A stretch of 49,280 nucleotides of DNA from a candidate division WWE3 bacterium RIFOXYD1_FULL_43_17 (GCA_001773385.1 MEWJ01000032.1:1-49280), one strand, 5' to 3'; shown: positions 11,401 to 19,619, counted from the stretch's first letter. Notes: a model not told the origin generated them from the letters alone. A program made the numbers and translations.

Positions 11401-14400
11401 AAACAAAGGTATCGATACCATAATAGTTGGTGTTAGGTGCATAACTAAATGAGCCATTATTATTTAGTGATAAGTCACCGTTAGTTACATCAGAGACAAG
11501 AGCCGTGGATATACTTGAATTTTCAGGGTCACTATCATTACTCAGTATTCCTGGAGCTGTAACATTAAGAACAGAGTCTTCATCAGTTGAATAATCATCG
11601 CCTGTACTAATTGGTAAATCATTTACAGCAGTTACTGTTACTGTAGTTGTTTGAGTATCAGACAGATTTGGTGATCCGTAGTCACTTATGGTTACAGAAA
11701 CTTCACATGTAGAAATTGGGGTTGGTCCAACTGGTGTAAATGTATAAACTCCCGAAGAAGAATCTAGCGAACCATTACAAGTATCTGATGCTGATTTTGT
11801 CCACACAGCACTGGGTCCGTCTACATCTGTTTCGTCAGCATCGTATGTGTAAAGCGTATCTTCTGTAGCTGAGTTTGGCGCGGTTGTATTAATTGAAGGT
11901 GCGTCATTAATTGAGTCTACCGTAATTGAGACTGTGGCAAAGTCACTGTCGGCACTGCCATCGTTAACTTTGTATGTAAATGAATCAGAACCATTATATT
12001 CGGAATTTGGAGTATATGTTGTTTGCCCACTACTAATAGGTCCTAAACTTCCATGGGTTGGGCTTGTTCCCAAAATGTAGCTAAATGTGTTTCCTGGAAG
12101 ATCGGGATCAGTTACATTTAATGTAATGTCTTTTGATCTATCTTCATCTGTTGAAACACTAAAGTCATTTACGACAGGAACTACATTAACCTCGTTTACT
12201 GTGATAGTAATGTCTTCTGTATCACTTGTATTACCGTCTGTTACTGAAACGGTTAAATTATATGAATTAGGTCCTTGGCTTTCTGTTGGAGTGAAGGTGA
12301 AGAATCCTGATGTTGACCCAATAGAAGCTCCTGTTGGTGCATTTATAAGCGAGTATGTTAGTGAACTATCTGGATCAGCTGCGCTTGCAGTGAATGTGAG
12401 TGTATCAAGTTCATCGATAATTTTATTCCCAATCGCATCAAGTATCGGAGTATCATTTATAGCCCCAACAGTAATACTTACGGTTGCAGTGTTACTATCA
12501 AGAAACCCATCGCTTGCTTTAAATGTAAAGGAGTCTCCGCCAACGTAATCAGTATTAGGTACGTAGTTTACTTGAGTACCTGAAATTATTTCTAAAGAGC
12601 CATGTGTTGGCGCGTCTATTAAGTTAAAGCTGAGGCTATCTTCATCAATATCATTGCCAGTGAGCGTAACTAATACCTCAGTGTCTTCATCAATAGAAAT
12701 TGATTGAGAATTGGCAGTAGGTGCGTCATTCACAGAATTAACAGATATACTCACTGTAGCTGTATTACTATCAGCATTCCCATCGTTAGCTTTATATGTA
12801 AATGAATCAGGCCCGTTGTAATTTTCGTTTGGTGTGTATAAAACTTGATTTCCGGATACTGTGCCAAGATTCCCATGACTTGCGCCAACTACAATTGAGT
12901 AACTTAAAGAATTTGCTGGTTCATCAGTATCTGTAGCATTCAGGGTTATTGCTTTGCTGTCATCTTCATCTAATGAATCACTTACGCCGTAAGAAACAGG
13001 TACTACATTAACCTCATTTACAGTTATTGTAATGTCTTCGTAATCAATGTTTGACCCATCTGTCACAGAAACAGTCATATAATAGTTATCGGGTCCTTGG
13101 CTTTCTGTTGGAGTGAAGGTAAATACACCACTAGTTGGGTTTATTGATGCTCCACTTGGTTCATCTGTAAGATAGTAAGTTGTAGAGGGCCCATCTGGAT
13201 CAGTGGCAGAAGCTGTGAATGTTAACTGTGTTAATTCATCAACAGTCTTATTGCCAATTGGGTCAAGTACAGGTAGTACCTCATTAACATTAATAGTGTA
13301 TGTCTTTGAAGTTGTACCATCTTGAGCAGTAACTATTAATTCATTGCCAGTTAATATTGGGTCGTTTAGATTCGTATCACTCCAAGTTTGATTGGGCTCA
13401 TCCTTTGTTAATGCTGCTAAAAATGTTGCCTCTGAGGTATTAAATGGGACGTTAGAAATAGTATCGAGTTCAACTGTATAAACTCCTGAAGATACTGTAG
13501 CTATGGTGCTAGGAGACTCTACTGTTACGGTAACAACATAATCCTGTGTAGTACTATTAACAGCGGTTACCGTATATGTAACAGGGCTCGAGAAATCCTG
13601 TGCTACTTCGGAGGGCGGACTTACCATTTCCCCAGTATGTGTAATTGTTGGAAGTAACGAAGATATGTTGGTTCCATAGGGTACTACAAGGGAAATTGTA
13701 TGTTCGTTTTCATTGATAATACCGGTAATTCCCAAGGAATTAAAGTTAAATGAAACGATATCCTTTGAGCCATTTAGTGATCTAACGGCATTATAAGCAT
13801 TTATCCTTTTTCCTGTAACGGTTTTACCAACTAAGCTCGGTTTTGTATCCCCAGTATTTAAAATTGCATTCTTTACTTCATCATAAGTTAGTGAACTATC
13901 TATACTCCATAATAGTGCCGCAAGACCCGCTGTGTATGGTGCAGCAAACGAGGTCCCGTCTACAAATTCGTATTCATATGAACCAGCTGCTCTTTTAAGT
14001 AGAACAATGTCGTCTATTAAACAACCATCCCCGTATGTTCCTTTATCGGAATCGGAATCTGTTACCCATCTAAATCTTAATTTAAAATTACTTGTATAAA
14101 AATCCGATGCGATCGATGCTGTCATGTAAGCGGATGCGTAGCCGCCATCATCCAGTTCATCACCATTGAGAATATCTATCATGGGTTCATCATATTTTCC
14201 TTCCCCCCACCCAAGATCTACCTCACTAAAGTTTGTTCCGTCAGAACTTGCTTCAACAACCATATAATCATGCCAACCATCTAATGGATACTCAGTATCG
14301 CACTCTGTATAGAAACCAATAGCAACATCACTCGCTCCATCTAGATTCACTGTTGAAGTTGTTATTTTACTATTGTTATTTTCTGAATATGGATATTCTA

Positions 14401-16201
14401 AATCCCCATAGAGTACCTTCCAACCTGGTCCCCAAATGTCGCTATAGTCTATGGTTGCAAAAGTACCATCTTCTGTCCATCCACTGGGTATAAATGGAAT
14501 AATGACTGATTCAAAATCCTCGTCAAGTACAGTAGAATCATTAAAAGATAACGAAGTTGAATATATATTTTCACCTGGTGCCCCAACGTCTACAAATGTA
14601 GAGCTATAATTTGAAAAGTTAGACAACCCGTCATTCTGATCAGTTGATGCCACTGAAATGATATTATTAAGGTTAAGGTCTGACGGGTAGGCGTGCGTGT
14701 AGTCATTGTTGGAAGCTTCGTTTCCAGCCGCAGCTATAAAAATTCCTCCATAATTTAGGAATCTATTTATTGCGTCGTATTCAGCTTGTGAATATGCAGT
14801 ACCTGCAAAGCTAGCGTTTATAACTTTAGCTCCGTTTTGAATTGCAAAATCAATTGCCATAACCTCTGAAGCGACATCGAAGCCGTGTTTCAAAGCCATA
14901 ATCTTAGCTCTAAGAGTGACCCCTAATATTCCCTGATTATTATTTCTTGATGCGGCAATTATTCCTGCAGAATATGTCCCGTGAATGCTGTCTGTGGGTT
15001 GGGGATCCTTGTCGTTGTCTTCAAAATCGTACCCGTGTAAACAACCTCCAAGGTTATTTCCGGAAATATCCTTACAATTAGATCCATCCCACATGTTTCC
15101 AACCAAATCAGGATGGTTATATGCAACACCACTATCAATTACTGCTACTATAACGTCAGTAGAACCTTCATCCACCAACCAAGCTTCTGGAGCATCAATA
15201 TCAGAGTCCAATGTCCCTATCACATTATTAACTGTTTGACCTGTATTATCTAAACCCCACAAATTTTGTTTATAGGTGTCATTACTATTGATCGTTTGGG
15301 GATATCTTAAATAATTTGGCTCTGCATACTCAACTCTTTTGTCTTCTCTTAATTCTTTTATTTTATCTTCTACCGATTTGTTATCTTTAATTCTAAGTAA
15401 TGAAATATTGCCAGATCTAGACTCTTTAACTTTTTCTAATTTCTTAGTAAGAGCAAAAACACTAGCTTTAGCTCTACCAAGTGTTCGTTCTAGGTCTATC
15501 TCGCTATCTCTATACTTTACCAATACCTCCCCCGGCATGTATTCCAAATTCTCAGAGGGAACTCTATTAAAAAGGTCTCTATTCTCTTCTTTTGATTTCT
15601 TTTCACCGTGTCGCTGATTTAACCTGAGCATTTCATCGTCACTTTGCACTGCTGTATTTTGTTCAATAGTAGGATCTCGTGTAACCTCACTATTTTCACT
15701 TGTCTCCCCAGTCAGTTCAGACATAATTGTTTCATCTGGGAGAACTTCAATTGGAATTATTTCATCAGTATCATTTGGGATTTCATTCGGGCCTTGTTCA
15801 GATACAGTTGTTTCCTGAGGAGACAATGTATCTTCGGTCAGTTCTAGTGCTGTTGGTTCGCTACCAGGACTTAGAATTTCAAGGGAATCGCTATATGTTA
15901 CCTCACCCACAGGCTCCGGTTGCTCATCACTATCAGATGGCAGAACGCCCGGTTCTGAATCAAGCAGACTTTCAGTTGGGACAGCCTCAACAGCTTCACT
16001 ATTGGGATCAGAACCAGTAATTGCTTCTAATTGCTCCGGAGGTGTAAATTCTTGGTCCCCAGACAACTCTAAAATAGTATTGGATGTTTGAGCAAATACC
16101 GGCGTAAAATAAAGAATTGGATAAAAGTTCTGAAAAATTAATGAAAATATTACAAATTGGTTTAACAACCTATGTGCTATTTTCTTATGTTTAATTTTCA
16201 T
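5468..16201 (-). CDS. giant cell-surface protein: signal peptide, S8 subtilisin-like protease domain, ~25 tandem Ig/cadherin-like modules, Fn3-like region, C-terminal TM anchor
   Basis: 3577-aa ORF; signal 'FVIFSLIFQNFYPILYFTPVFAQ'; S8 triad motifs 'VIDSGVAYNHPD', 'HGTYSAGII', 'DGTSFAAPYTAGLAALL'; repeated 'DEDxxxx...YTPNxNYxGxDSFTYKxNDG...VTITVNxINDAP'; C-terminal 'YIIPSLVVLSIGTIIILRRKRK'. Confidence 0.95.
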   Translation of the reverse strand: MKIKHKKIAHRLLNQFVIFSLIFQNFYPILYFTPVFAQTSNTILELSGDQEFTPPEQLEAITGSDPNSEAVEAVPTESLLDSEPGVLPSDSDEQPEPVGEVTYSDSLEILSPGSEPTALELTEDTLSPQETTVSEQGPNEIPNDTDEIIPIEVLPDETIMSELTGETSENSEVTRDPTIEQNTAVQSDDEMLRLNQRHGEKKSKEENRDLFNRVPSENLEYMPGEVLVKYRDSEIDLERTLGRAKASVFALTKKLEKVKESRSGNISLLRIKDNKSVEDKIKELREDKRVEYAEPNYLRYPQTINSNDTYKQNLWGLDNTGQTVNNVIGTLDSDIDAPEAWLVDEGSTDVIVAVIDSGVAYNHPDLVGNMWDGSNCKDISGNNLGGCLHGYDFEDNDKDPQPTDSIHGTYSAGIIAASRNNNQGILGVTLRAKIMALKHGFDVASEVMAIDFAIQNGAKVINASFAGTAYSQAEYDAINRFLNYGGIFIAAAGNEASNNDYTHAYPSDLNLNNIISVASTDQNDGLSNFSNYSSTFVDVGAPGENIYSTSLSFNDSTVLDEDFESVIIPFIPSGWTEDGTFATIDYSDIWGPGWKVLYGDLEYPYSENNNSKITTSTVNLDGASDVAIGFYTECDTEYPLDGWHDYMVVEASSDGTNFSEVDLGWGEGKYDEPMIDILNGDELDDGGYASAYMTASIASDFYTSNFKLRFRWVTDSDSDKGTYGDGCLIDDIVLLKRAAGSYEYEFVDGTSFAAPYTAGLAALLWSIDSSLTYDEVKNAILNTGDTKPSLVGKTVTGKRINAYNAVRSLNGSKDIVSFNFNSLGITGIINENEHTISLVVPYGTNISSLLPTITHTGEMVSPPSEVAQDFSSPVTYTVTAVNSTTQDYVVTVTVESPSTIATVSSGVYTVELDTISNVPFNTSEATFLAALTKDEPNQTWSDTNLNDPILTGNELIVTAQDGTTSKTYTINVNEVLPVLDPIGNKTVDELTQLTFTASATDPDGPSTTYYLTDEPSGASINPTSGVFTFTPTESQGPDNYYMTVSVTDGSNIDYEDITITVNEVNVVPVSYGVSDSLDEDDSKAITLNATDTDEPANSLSYSIVVGASHGNLGTVSGNQVLYTPNENYNGPDSFTYKANDGNADSNTATVSISVNSVNDAPTANSQSISIDEDTEVLVTLTGNDIDEDSLSFNLIDAPTHGSLEIISGTQVNYVPNTDYVGGDSFTFKASDGFLDSNTATVSITVGAINDTPILDAIGNKIIDELDTLTFTASAADPDSSLTYSLINAPTGASIGSTSGFFTFTPTESQGPNSYNLTVSVTDGNTSDTEDITITVNEVNVVPVVNDFSVSTDEDRSKDITLNVTDPDLPGNTFSYILGTSPTHGSLGPISSGQTTYTPNSEYNGSDSFTYKVNDGSADSDFATVSITVDSINDAPSINTTAPNSATEDTLYTYDADETDVDGPSAVWTKSASDTCNGSLDSSSGVYTFTPVGPTPISTCEVSVTISDYGSPNLSDTQTTTVTVTAVNDLPISTGDDYSTDEDSVLNVTAPGILSNDSDPENSSISTALVSDVTNGDLSLNNNGSFSYAPNTNYYGIDTFVYKISDGTDYSENATVTITVDPINDAPTANSDSASTDEDTQLILTKDEVLTNDTDVDDDHSLLNVQSVSKPINGTVYIDGANIVFTPSTDYFGSASFEYTVSDGYLTNSATVNITVNSINDAPSIDSTAPITATEDILYTYDAEVTDPDGPSASWSKTELDTCNGSLDTNTGYYSFTPNGPVPSASCVLSIKVEDGADPSFSATENVTVNIVAVNDAPTAYGTTAETDEDNSVDIGLNGTDPEDDILTFIVSTVPVHGNVDIDGNVATYTPNPGYNGSDSFEFVVNDGSVDSNDALVSLTITGINDAPVIESIPNQTIDEYYNLQITPVVTDVDGGAPSYSLTNSSVDNSSINTETGEFNFTPDESQGGSVFDFTIQVDDGFEINNIATESFSVTVNEINNSPIATDDNLDVNEDSTLLVNHAYLLSNDTDPDNTTDDFSILSVSNVTPTGSVLTFNSSTIEFTPPENFNGQATYEYLISDGSLTDTGLVTITVNSINDAPVAYDDSSSTDEDSALVITKASLLANDEDVDEDSLSLSIVFDPVNGTVEIDGDNVVFTPSSNYNGSASFSYTVTDGELTDTASVSITINPINDAPVLNTVGDKTIDEFNELNFTATAVEVDTEDVLSFSLSNAPTGASINSSTGEFSFTPVESQGSNTYNVDINVTDGLDSDVETITVTVNEVNVASVVNELWATTNEDTAKVITLEGNDTDIPTQTLNYSVTDPSHGLVSIAGDQVTYTADTNYYGDDAFTYKANDGVTDSSSETVHITVNAINDGPDANPDSASGNEDEDTIIAESGLLTNDTDVDDVTLTLSNVSTPVNGSVAIDGDNVVFTPDSNFNGTAYFDYTVSDGELTDKATVTVTINPINDAPVANLGTASAEEDGVVTITLTGSDVDGDSISYIIVDNPSNGSLGSIVGSQVDYSPNENYEGNDSFTFKVNDGLLDSNIATIDITVTEFNDPPVLDEIGNKSVDELTELTFTATATDPDSSLTYYLSDEPTGATIDTNSGYFSFTPSESQGPQEYTFDVNVTDGVSIDTEIITVTVNEINVAPLVNDVNAATSEDLEKIITLNATDSDIPTQSITYAKVTDPSNGTISILNDSATYTPNANFYGDDSFTYKANDGETDSNTATVFITVTAFNDAPVANPDSASVDEDNTLSVSKETLIENDTDVDDISLVLSSISNPVNGLVSIDGSNVIFTPTSNYFGSASFDYTVSDGSLTDTTTVLVTVNPINDAPSVNDGTAVTDEDNSVSIYLVGTDIEGDSLSYTIIDSTSNGALGGPYGNQVIYTPNENYFGGDSFTFKVDDGNFESNTGTVTITINAINDLPALDVIGDKSIDELAELSFTVTANDSDTSDALELSLTNAPTGASIESDTGNFSFTPTEVQGPNTYNVTVNVTDGIYTDSEEIEITVNEVNTSPVAQDVNTSTNEDVSKSIILNASDADIPANTLTYTVETGANHGTLGTISGNELTYTPDTNYNGVDTFTYKVNDGLADSNIVTVNITVNSVNDAPEANQDNASFDEDTQLILAKNDLITNDTDVDLDTLSVIGVSTPTHGTVYIDGSNIIFTPVNNYNGAASFEYTLSDGTLTDTGFVNLTINPVNDAPTVSADAYSTTQEAAISITLLGNDIENDPLVYSINSDPTNGSLSTVSGNQVTYTPDTGYIGNDSFTYQTNDGEYDSNEATIDITVLPPPVISGESSTNLESTSITITWTTDHLSTSRVIYDTASHPTLGTAPNYGYAYSTIETDGSPMVISHNVTISPLTAETTYYYRAVSHGSPEVVGDELSFTTKKAVEEDTEAPDRPENVGVGYDSDDKTIKLTWENNDSDIDKVFVYLGYSESFDKNSDSRIAENDRDDEDVTVNDVKEGKTYYFKLVSEDGAGNRSNTKTISIEIPSTQEKVIINTYESPTTLAATDEVLESGDETKNVLGLEDVEKDNPSVVEETRKSNIWRYIIPSLVVLSIGTIIILRRKRK
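6333..13280 (-). repeat. ~25 tandem ~92-aa (~278-bp) Ig-like modules inside the giant surface protein
   Basis: Module boundaries recur as 'VN-x-[IV]N-DAP'; four module types distinguishable by eye. Confidence 0.85.
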
Positions 16202-16337
16202 CTTAATTTATAGTACTTTTAGGTACTACCTATATAATATATTGCTAGGGCGGGAGATACAAGAGATTTATACACCAATTAGGAAGCATATGCAAACCTA
16301 TAGTTGGTATTCCAAAGTGATCTTCGTTCTGCTTGTT

Positions 16338-16359
16338 TTTTGTAGTATTTTGTAGTTTT
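16338..16359 (-). repeat. left copy of a (CTACRAARTA)2-type 22-bp repeat, inverted relative to 19549-19570
   Basis: reverse complement AAAACTACAAAATACTACAAAA; 18/22 identity to the right copy, all mismatches A/G transitions. Confidence 0.55.
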
Positions 16360-16397
16360 TTACAACAATAGGTGCCTTTTTAAGATAAAATGTAGCC

Positions 16398-16889
16398 ATG
16401 AACATACTTGAAACAAAATCCTATGTGGAGAGCTTTATAGCGTCTTCAAATGGAAAGAAATATACGCCAGATGAGATGATTAATATGATAAAAAAATATA
16501 CAAATATTACGCTTGGCGATGAAAACCCTGTATCAGGAACTCCAAGTCTTGGATATATTAACTCCAATATTAAAGGGGTTTATTACATAATTTACTGTGA
16601 TGCGTGTAATGCAAAGTGTAGAAAATCCTACCCTACTATTCTAAACATTAACGGGAATAAGGTCATGAAGTTTTTATGCGGTAGCTGTGCGGGTAAGAAA
16701 TATGAGCGTAAAAAGGAGTATGAACGAAAAGCTTTAGAATATCTACTTCACCCCGAAAAGCTTGGTTCTATGAACTACCGTAATCTTTCACTTAAACAAA
16801 GCCTAGCGATATTAGAAGCAGGTTTTATTGAAGATAAGATAAGGGAACGAGCCGAAAAGAACGCATCAAAGTATTTAGGCGATAGCTGA
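16398..16889 (+). CDS. hypothetical protein with a Zn-ribbon-like CxxC...CxxC
   Basis: 'YCDACNAKC...FLCGSCAGKK'; first gene of the RT cassette. Confidence 0.6.
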   Translation: MNILETKSYVESFIASSNGKKYTPDEMINMIKKYTNITLGDENPVSGTPSLGYINSNIKGVYYIIYCDACNAKCRKSYPTILNINGNKVMKFLCGSCAGKKYERKKEYERKALEYLLHPEKLGSMNYRNLSLKQSLAILEAGFIEDKIRERAEKNASKYLGDS

Positions 16890-16957
16890 TTGCACATATA
16901 AATTAATTGTGTTTTTTCATTGTTCCTGTGCAGTATTAGCGGTATAATTGTGTTAGT

Positions 16958-17386
16958 ATGACGGAAAAAAACGAAATGCAAAACAATGAGGAATTAAAGA
17001 GTAAATTTATACAAGAGCGTGCAATCGGCAAATCTTTTAAGGAGATATCAACAGAACTAAATTTACCAGTTGAGACCCTTGTAGTTTGGGCAAAAACTTT
17101 GAAGTATGACATCGGTAATCAAAAAGCTATTGAGATGGATGAGCTCTCAAATAAGTTTAGAATAACGAAAAGACGAAGAATAGAGCTTATTGGCAGCATC
17201 CTTACTAAAATGCAGGACGAACTCGACACACGGGATTACAAAGATGTTCCAACCGATAAACTGTTTGATTATCTTCTCAAGTACTCTGCAGAACTCAACA
17301 GGGAATATACACCGCCTGTATTTACCGAAATCGTCTCAGGTATGGGTCCTAGTATATGGGAAACCGAAATAACGTGGACTGGCTAG
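16958..17386 (+). CDS. HTH protein (small-terminase-like or regulatory)
   Basis: 'FIQERAIGKSFKEISTELNLPVETLVVWAKTL' helix-turn-helix followed by a charged helical C-terminus. Confidence 0.6.
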   Translation: MTEKNEMQNNEELKSKFIQERAIGKSFKEISTELNLPVETLVVWAKTLKYDIGNQKAIEMDELSNKFRITKRRRIELIGSILTKMQDELDTRDYKDVPTDKLFDYLLKYSAELNREYTPPVFTEIVSGMGPSIWETEITWTG

Positions 17387-17430
17387 AATCTAAATTGTAA
17401 AAATATATCTGCCCAAATATTAAAATTAAT

Positions 17431-19548
17431 ATGAACAAAGACAGGTTATTTGAGAATCTAGTAAATAAGAATAATTTAGAAAAAGCATTTGACTATCTTT
17501 TAGTTGAAATAGAGAACTCTAGTCTTGCAATTGACCCTATATGGACCCCCGCACTGCAAGCAATAAAAAAAAACAGAAAAACATATTTCAACGCACTAAG
17601 TGAACTCCTTATAAACGGATACTTCCAAGCAGACAAAGCAAGATATTTTAAATTTCCGAAAGACAATTTGGGAATTAGGCCGGTCGCAATACTATCTATA
17701 ACAGACAGGATTATCTACCAAGCTATATTTCTTAAGCCCGTATTAGGTAACGTCTTAAAGACTAAATATACACAACCGCCTTGTTATACACCAAACCTAT
17801 CGTCAGAAACAGAAAAAACATATTTAGAAGACTGGCACCAGAAATGGGATGATTACATTAACGATCAAGTTAAAGCATATAGAGACGGTTATATATACAA
17901 AGTAGACCTTGATGTGAAATCATTTTTCGATAACATCAACCACGAACTAATAAAAGATTTTTTAGTGAAAGAATGTAATGTAAACGGAACAAAGGTATTA
18001 GAGATACTTATGAACCTGCTTTCGACCTGGGCACATAAACCTGGTTTTGGTGTTCCCCAAGGACCTGAAGCTTCTATATTCATCGCATCGGCTTTTCTCT
18101 CGCAACTTGATGATAAAGGTATTTCGTTAAGCTCGGAGTTAGAGTTTAGACAATTTAGATACAATGACGACATTTGTTTGATGGCAAAAACCCCCGAAGT
18201 ATTACACCAACTAATAGAAGTACTTTCAAATTATCTTTTTGATATATTTCTAGAACTAAATGGTAAAACTTCATTTTGTCTACTGGACGAGGGCGAACTA
18301 TTAAAGTTAGCAAAACGACGCATTTACTCACCTTATGGTATTAATGAAGATTCTTTATACACAGTACTTAACATTGAGAACTCCATACCAGATTATTTAA
18401 TCAAACTTAGAAATAATCGGCAATTAGAACAGTATGAGGTATCAGCACTTAAATATTATCTTAAAGGCGCAAAGAATAGAGCTTACTGTACCCGTTTTAT
18501 CGACCTGCTTGATAAATCTCACTCACTCTCACTTTACATTTGTAGGTATGTCCAAAAATTTGTAGACGATGCGTCTGTTTATAATTACTTGTGTAAAACA
18601 TATAGCGAAAAACACTTATATTCATGGTCTAAATTTTGGGTGCTTAAAACGCTAATTTCATCTAAACACTTTCAAGATAAGAAAAATTTAGAAAGTTCTA
18701 AAACCCTTGTATTAAACGGCCTGAACGATAAAAGTTGGGAAATAAGGTCATTGTGCCTGTATATTGCCGAATTATTTGGATTTATAAGCGATTCAAGTGC
18801 GCTAATCAGTAAACTCCACAAATCAGCAGATAACATCTTTGAAAAAAGTATGACCACTTATTTATTGGGAAGTAAGAATGAATCAGGGATGATGTCTGAC
18901 TTACTAAGAAGTAACTGCACAGATTTACAAATAATTGCTTTTAGTGCCCTAAATAAACCAGACTTATCAAACTTACCCAATGACCTATCACCATTTAGCC
19001 AATATTTATTAAAAATTAACAACACTAGTACTGTATCCAGTAGTACATCAGTTATTCAACACTCTCTGCTTGATTTAGTAAGTGAGTGTGGGGCTGTGCA
19101 TATAAGTTTAGATACAACTAAACTAAGCAAAGAGCTTGGGTTAACTTGGAATCAAAATAATAGCGGGAAGCTTAAAAGGTCTAAAAAAATTGTACATTGG
19201 GTAGAACTAAACTATTCTGGAGAACTAGTGATGGACAGTGCTTATATTCTATCGAAGCCGAATATTGATAGTGAAAATGAATGTTTCATTTCCTATGTTA
19301 TCAATCGTTCTGGCAAGAATATAACTAAAAAAGATATTGAGAATGACCAAAATATTAAGATAACAAGGTCTTTTAACAACATATTAAATGATTTGGGTTT
19401 TAAGGGTGAGATAAAAAAGCTGTTCTTCCCGATAACAAGTGCGGGAGAAGTGAGGTTTTTCAGAAAGTTGAAGCAGATAGATGTCACATCGTCCTCCATA
19501 GACGAAAAGAAACTGGAGAAACAACTCAAAAAACTCAGACCCTTTTAA
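17431..19548 (+). CDS. reverse transcriptase with long C-terminal helical extension (candidate Abi/UG-like defence RT)
   Basis: RT motifs: 'YKVDLDVKSFFDNINH', 'HKPGFGVPQGPEASIFIASAFLSQLD', 'FRQFRYNDDICLM' (YxDD box = YNDD), 'FLELNGKTSF'; ~350-aa non-RT C-terminus, helical/HEAT-like by eye. Confidence 0.85.
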   Translation: MNKDRLFENLVNKNNLEKAFDYLLVEIENSSLAIDPIWTPALQAIKKNRKTYFNALSELLINGYFQADKARYFKFPKDNLGIRPVAILSITDRIIYQAIFLKPVLGNVLKTKYTQPPCYTPNLSSETEKTYLEDWHQKWDDYINDQVKAYRDGYIYKVDLDVKSFFDNINHELIKDFLVKECNVNGTKVLEILMNLLSTWAHKPGFGVPQGPEASIFIASAFLSQLDDKGISLSSELEFRQFRYNDDICLMAKTPEVLHQLIEVLSNYLFDIFLELNGKTSFCLLDEGELLKLAKRRIYSPYGINEDSLYTVLNIENSIPDYLIKLRNNRQLEQYEVSALKYYLKGAKNRAYCTRFIDLLDKSHSLSLYICRYVQKFVDDASVYNYLCKTYSEKHLYSWSKFWVLKTLISSKHFQDKKNLESSKTLVLNGLNDKSWEIRSLCLYIAELFGFISDSSALISKLHKSADNIFEKSMTTYLLGSKNESGMMSDLLRSNCTDLQIIAFSALNKPDLSNLPNDLSPFSQYLLKINNTSTVSSSTSVIQHSLLDLVSECGAVHISLDTTKLSKELGLTWNQNNSGKLKRSKKIVHWVELNYSGELVMDSAYILSKPNIDSENECFISYVINRSGKNITKKDIENDQNIKITRSFNNILNDLGFKGEIKKLFFPITSAGEVRFFRKLKQIDVTSSSIDEKKLEKQLKKLRPF

Positions 19549-19570
19549 AAGACTACGAAGTACTACGAAA
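19549..19570 (+). repeat. right copy of a (CTACRAARTA)2-type 22-bp repeat
   Basis: AAGACTACGAAGTACTACGAAA immediately after the RT stop codon; a third, weaker 10-bp unit CTATGAAACA follows. Confidence 0.55.
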
Positions 19571-19619
19571 CCCTATGAAACAGGGCATTTATACCCCATA
19601 CCGTTGATATTCTGTCATT

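Noticed and set aside
6333-13280. CRISPR-like or non-coding tandem repeat
   Set aside because: The ~278-bp periodicity is fully explained by protein modules with diverged DNA; no short direct repeats with spacers anywhere in the window.
5496-16020. Numerous plus-strand ORFs inside the giant gene
   Set aside because: Antisense to a highly repetitive Thr/Ser/Asp-rich coding region; they recur with module periodicity, lack independent SDs and are composition artefacts.
17431-19548. Diversity-generating retroelement or retron interpretation of the RT
   Set aside because: RT too long with a large C-terminal extension; no TR/VR-like near-repeat noticed nearby and no retron msr/msd-like structure that I could support by eye.
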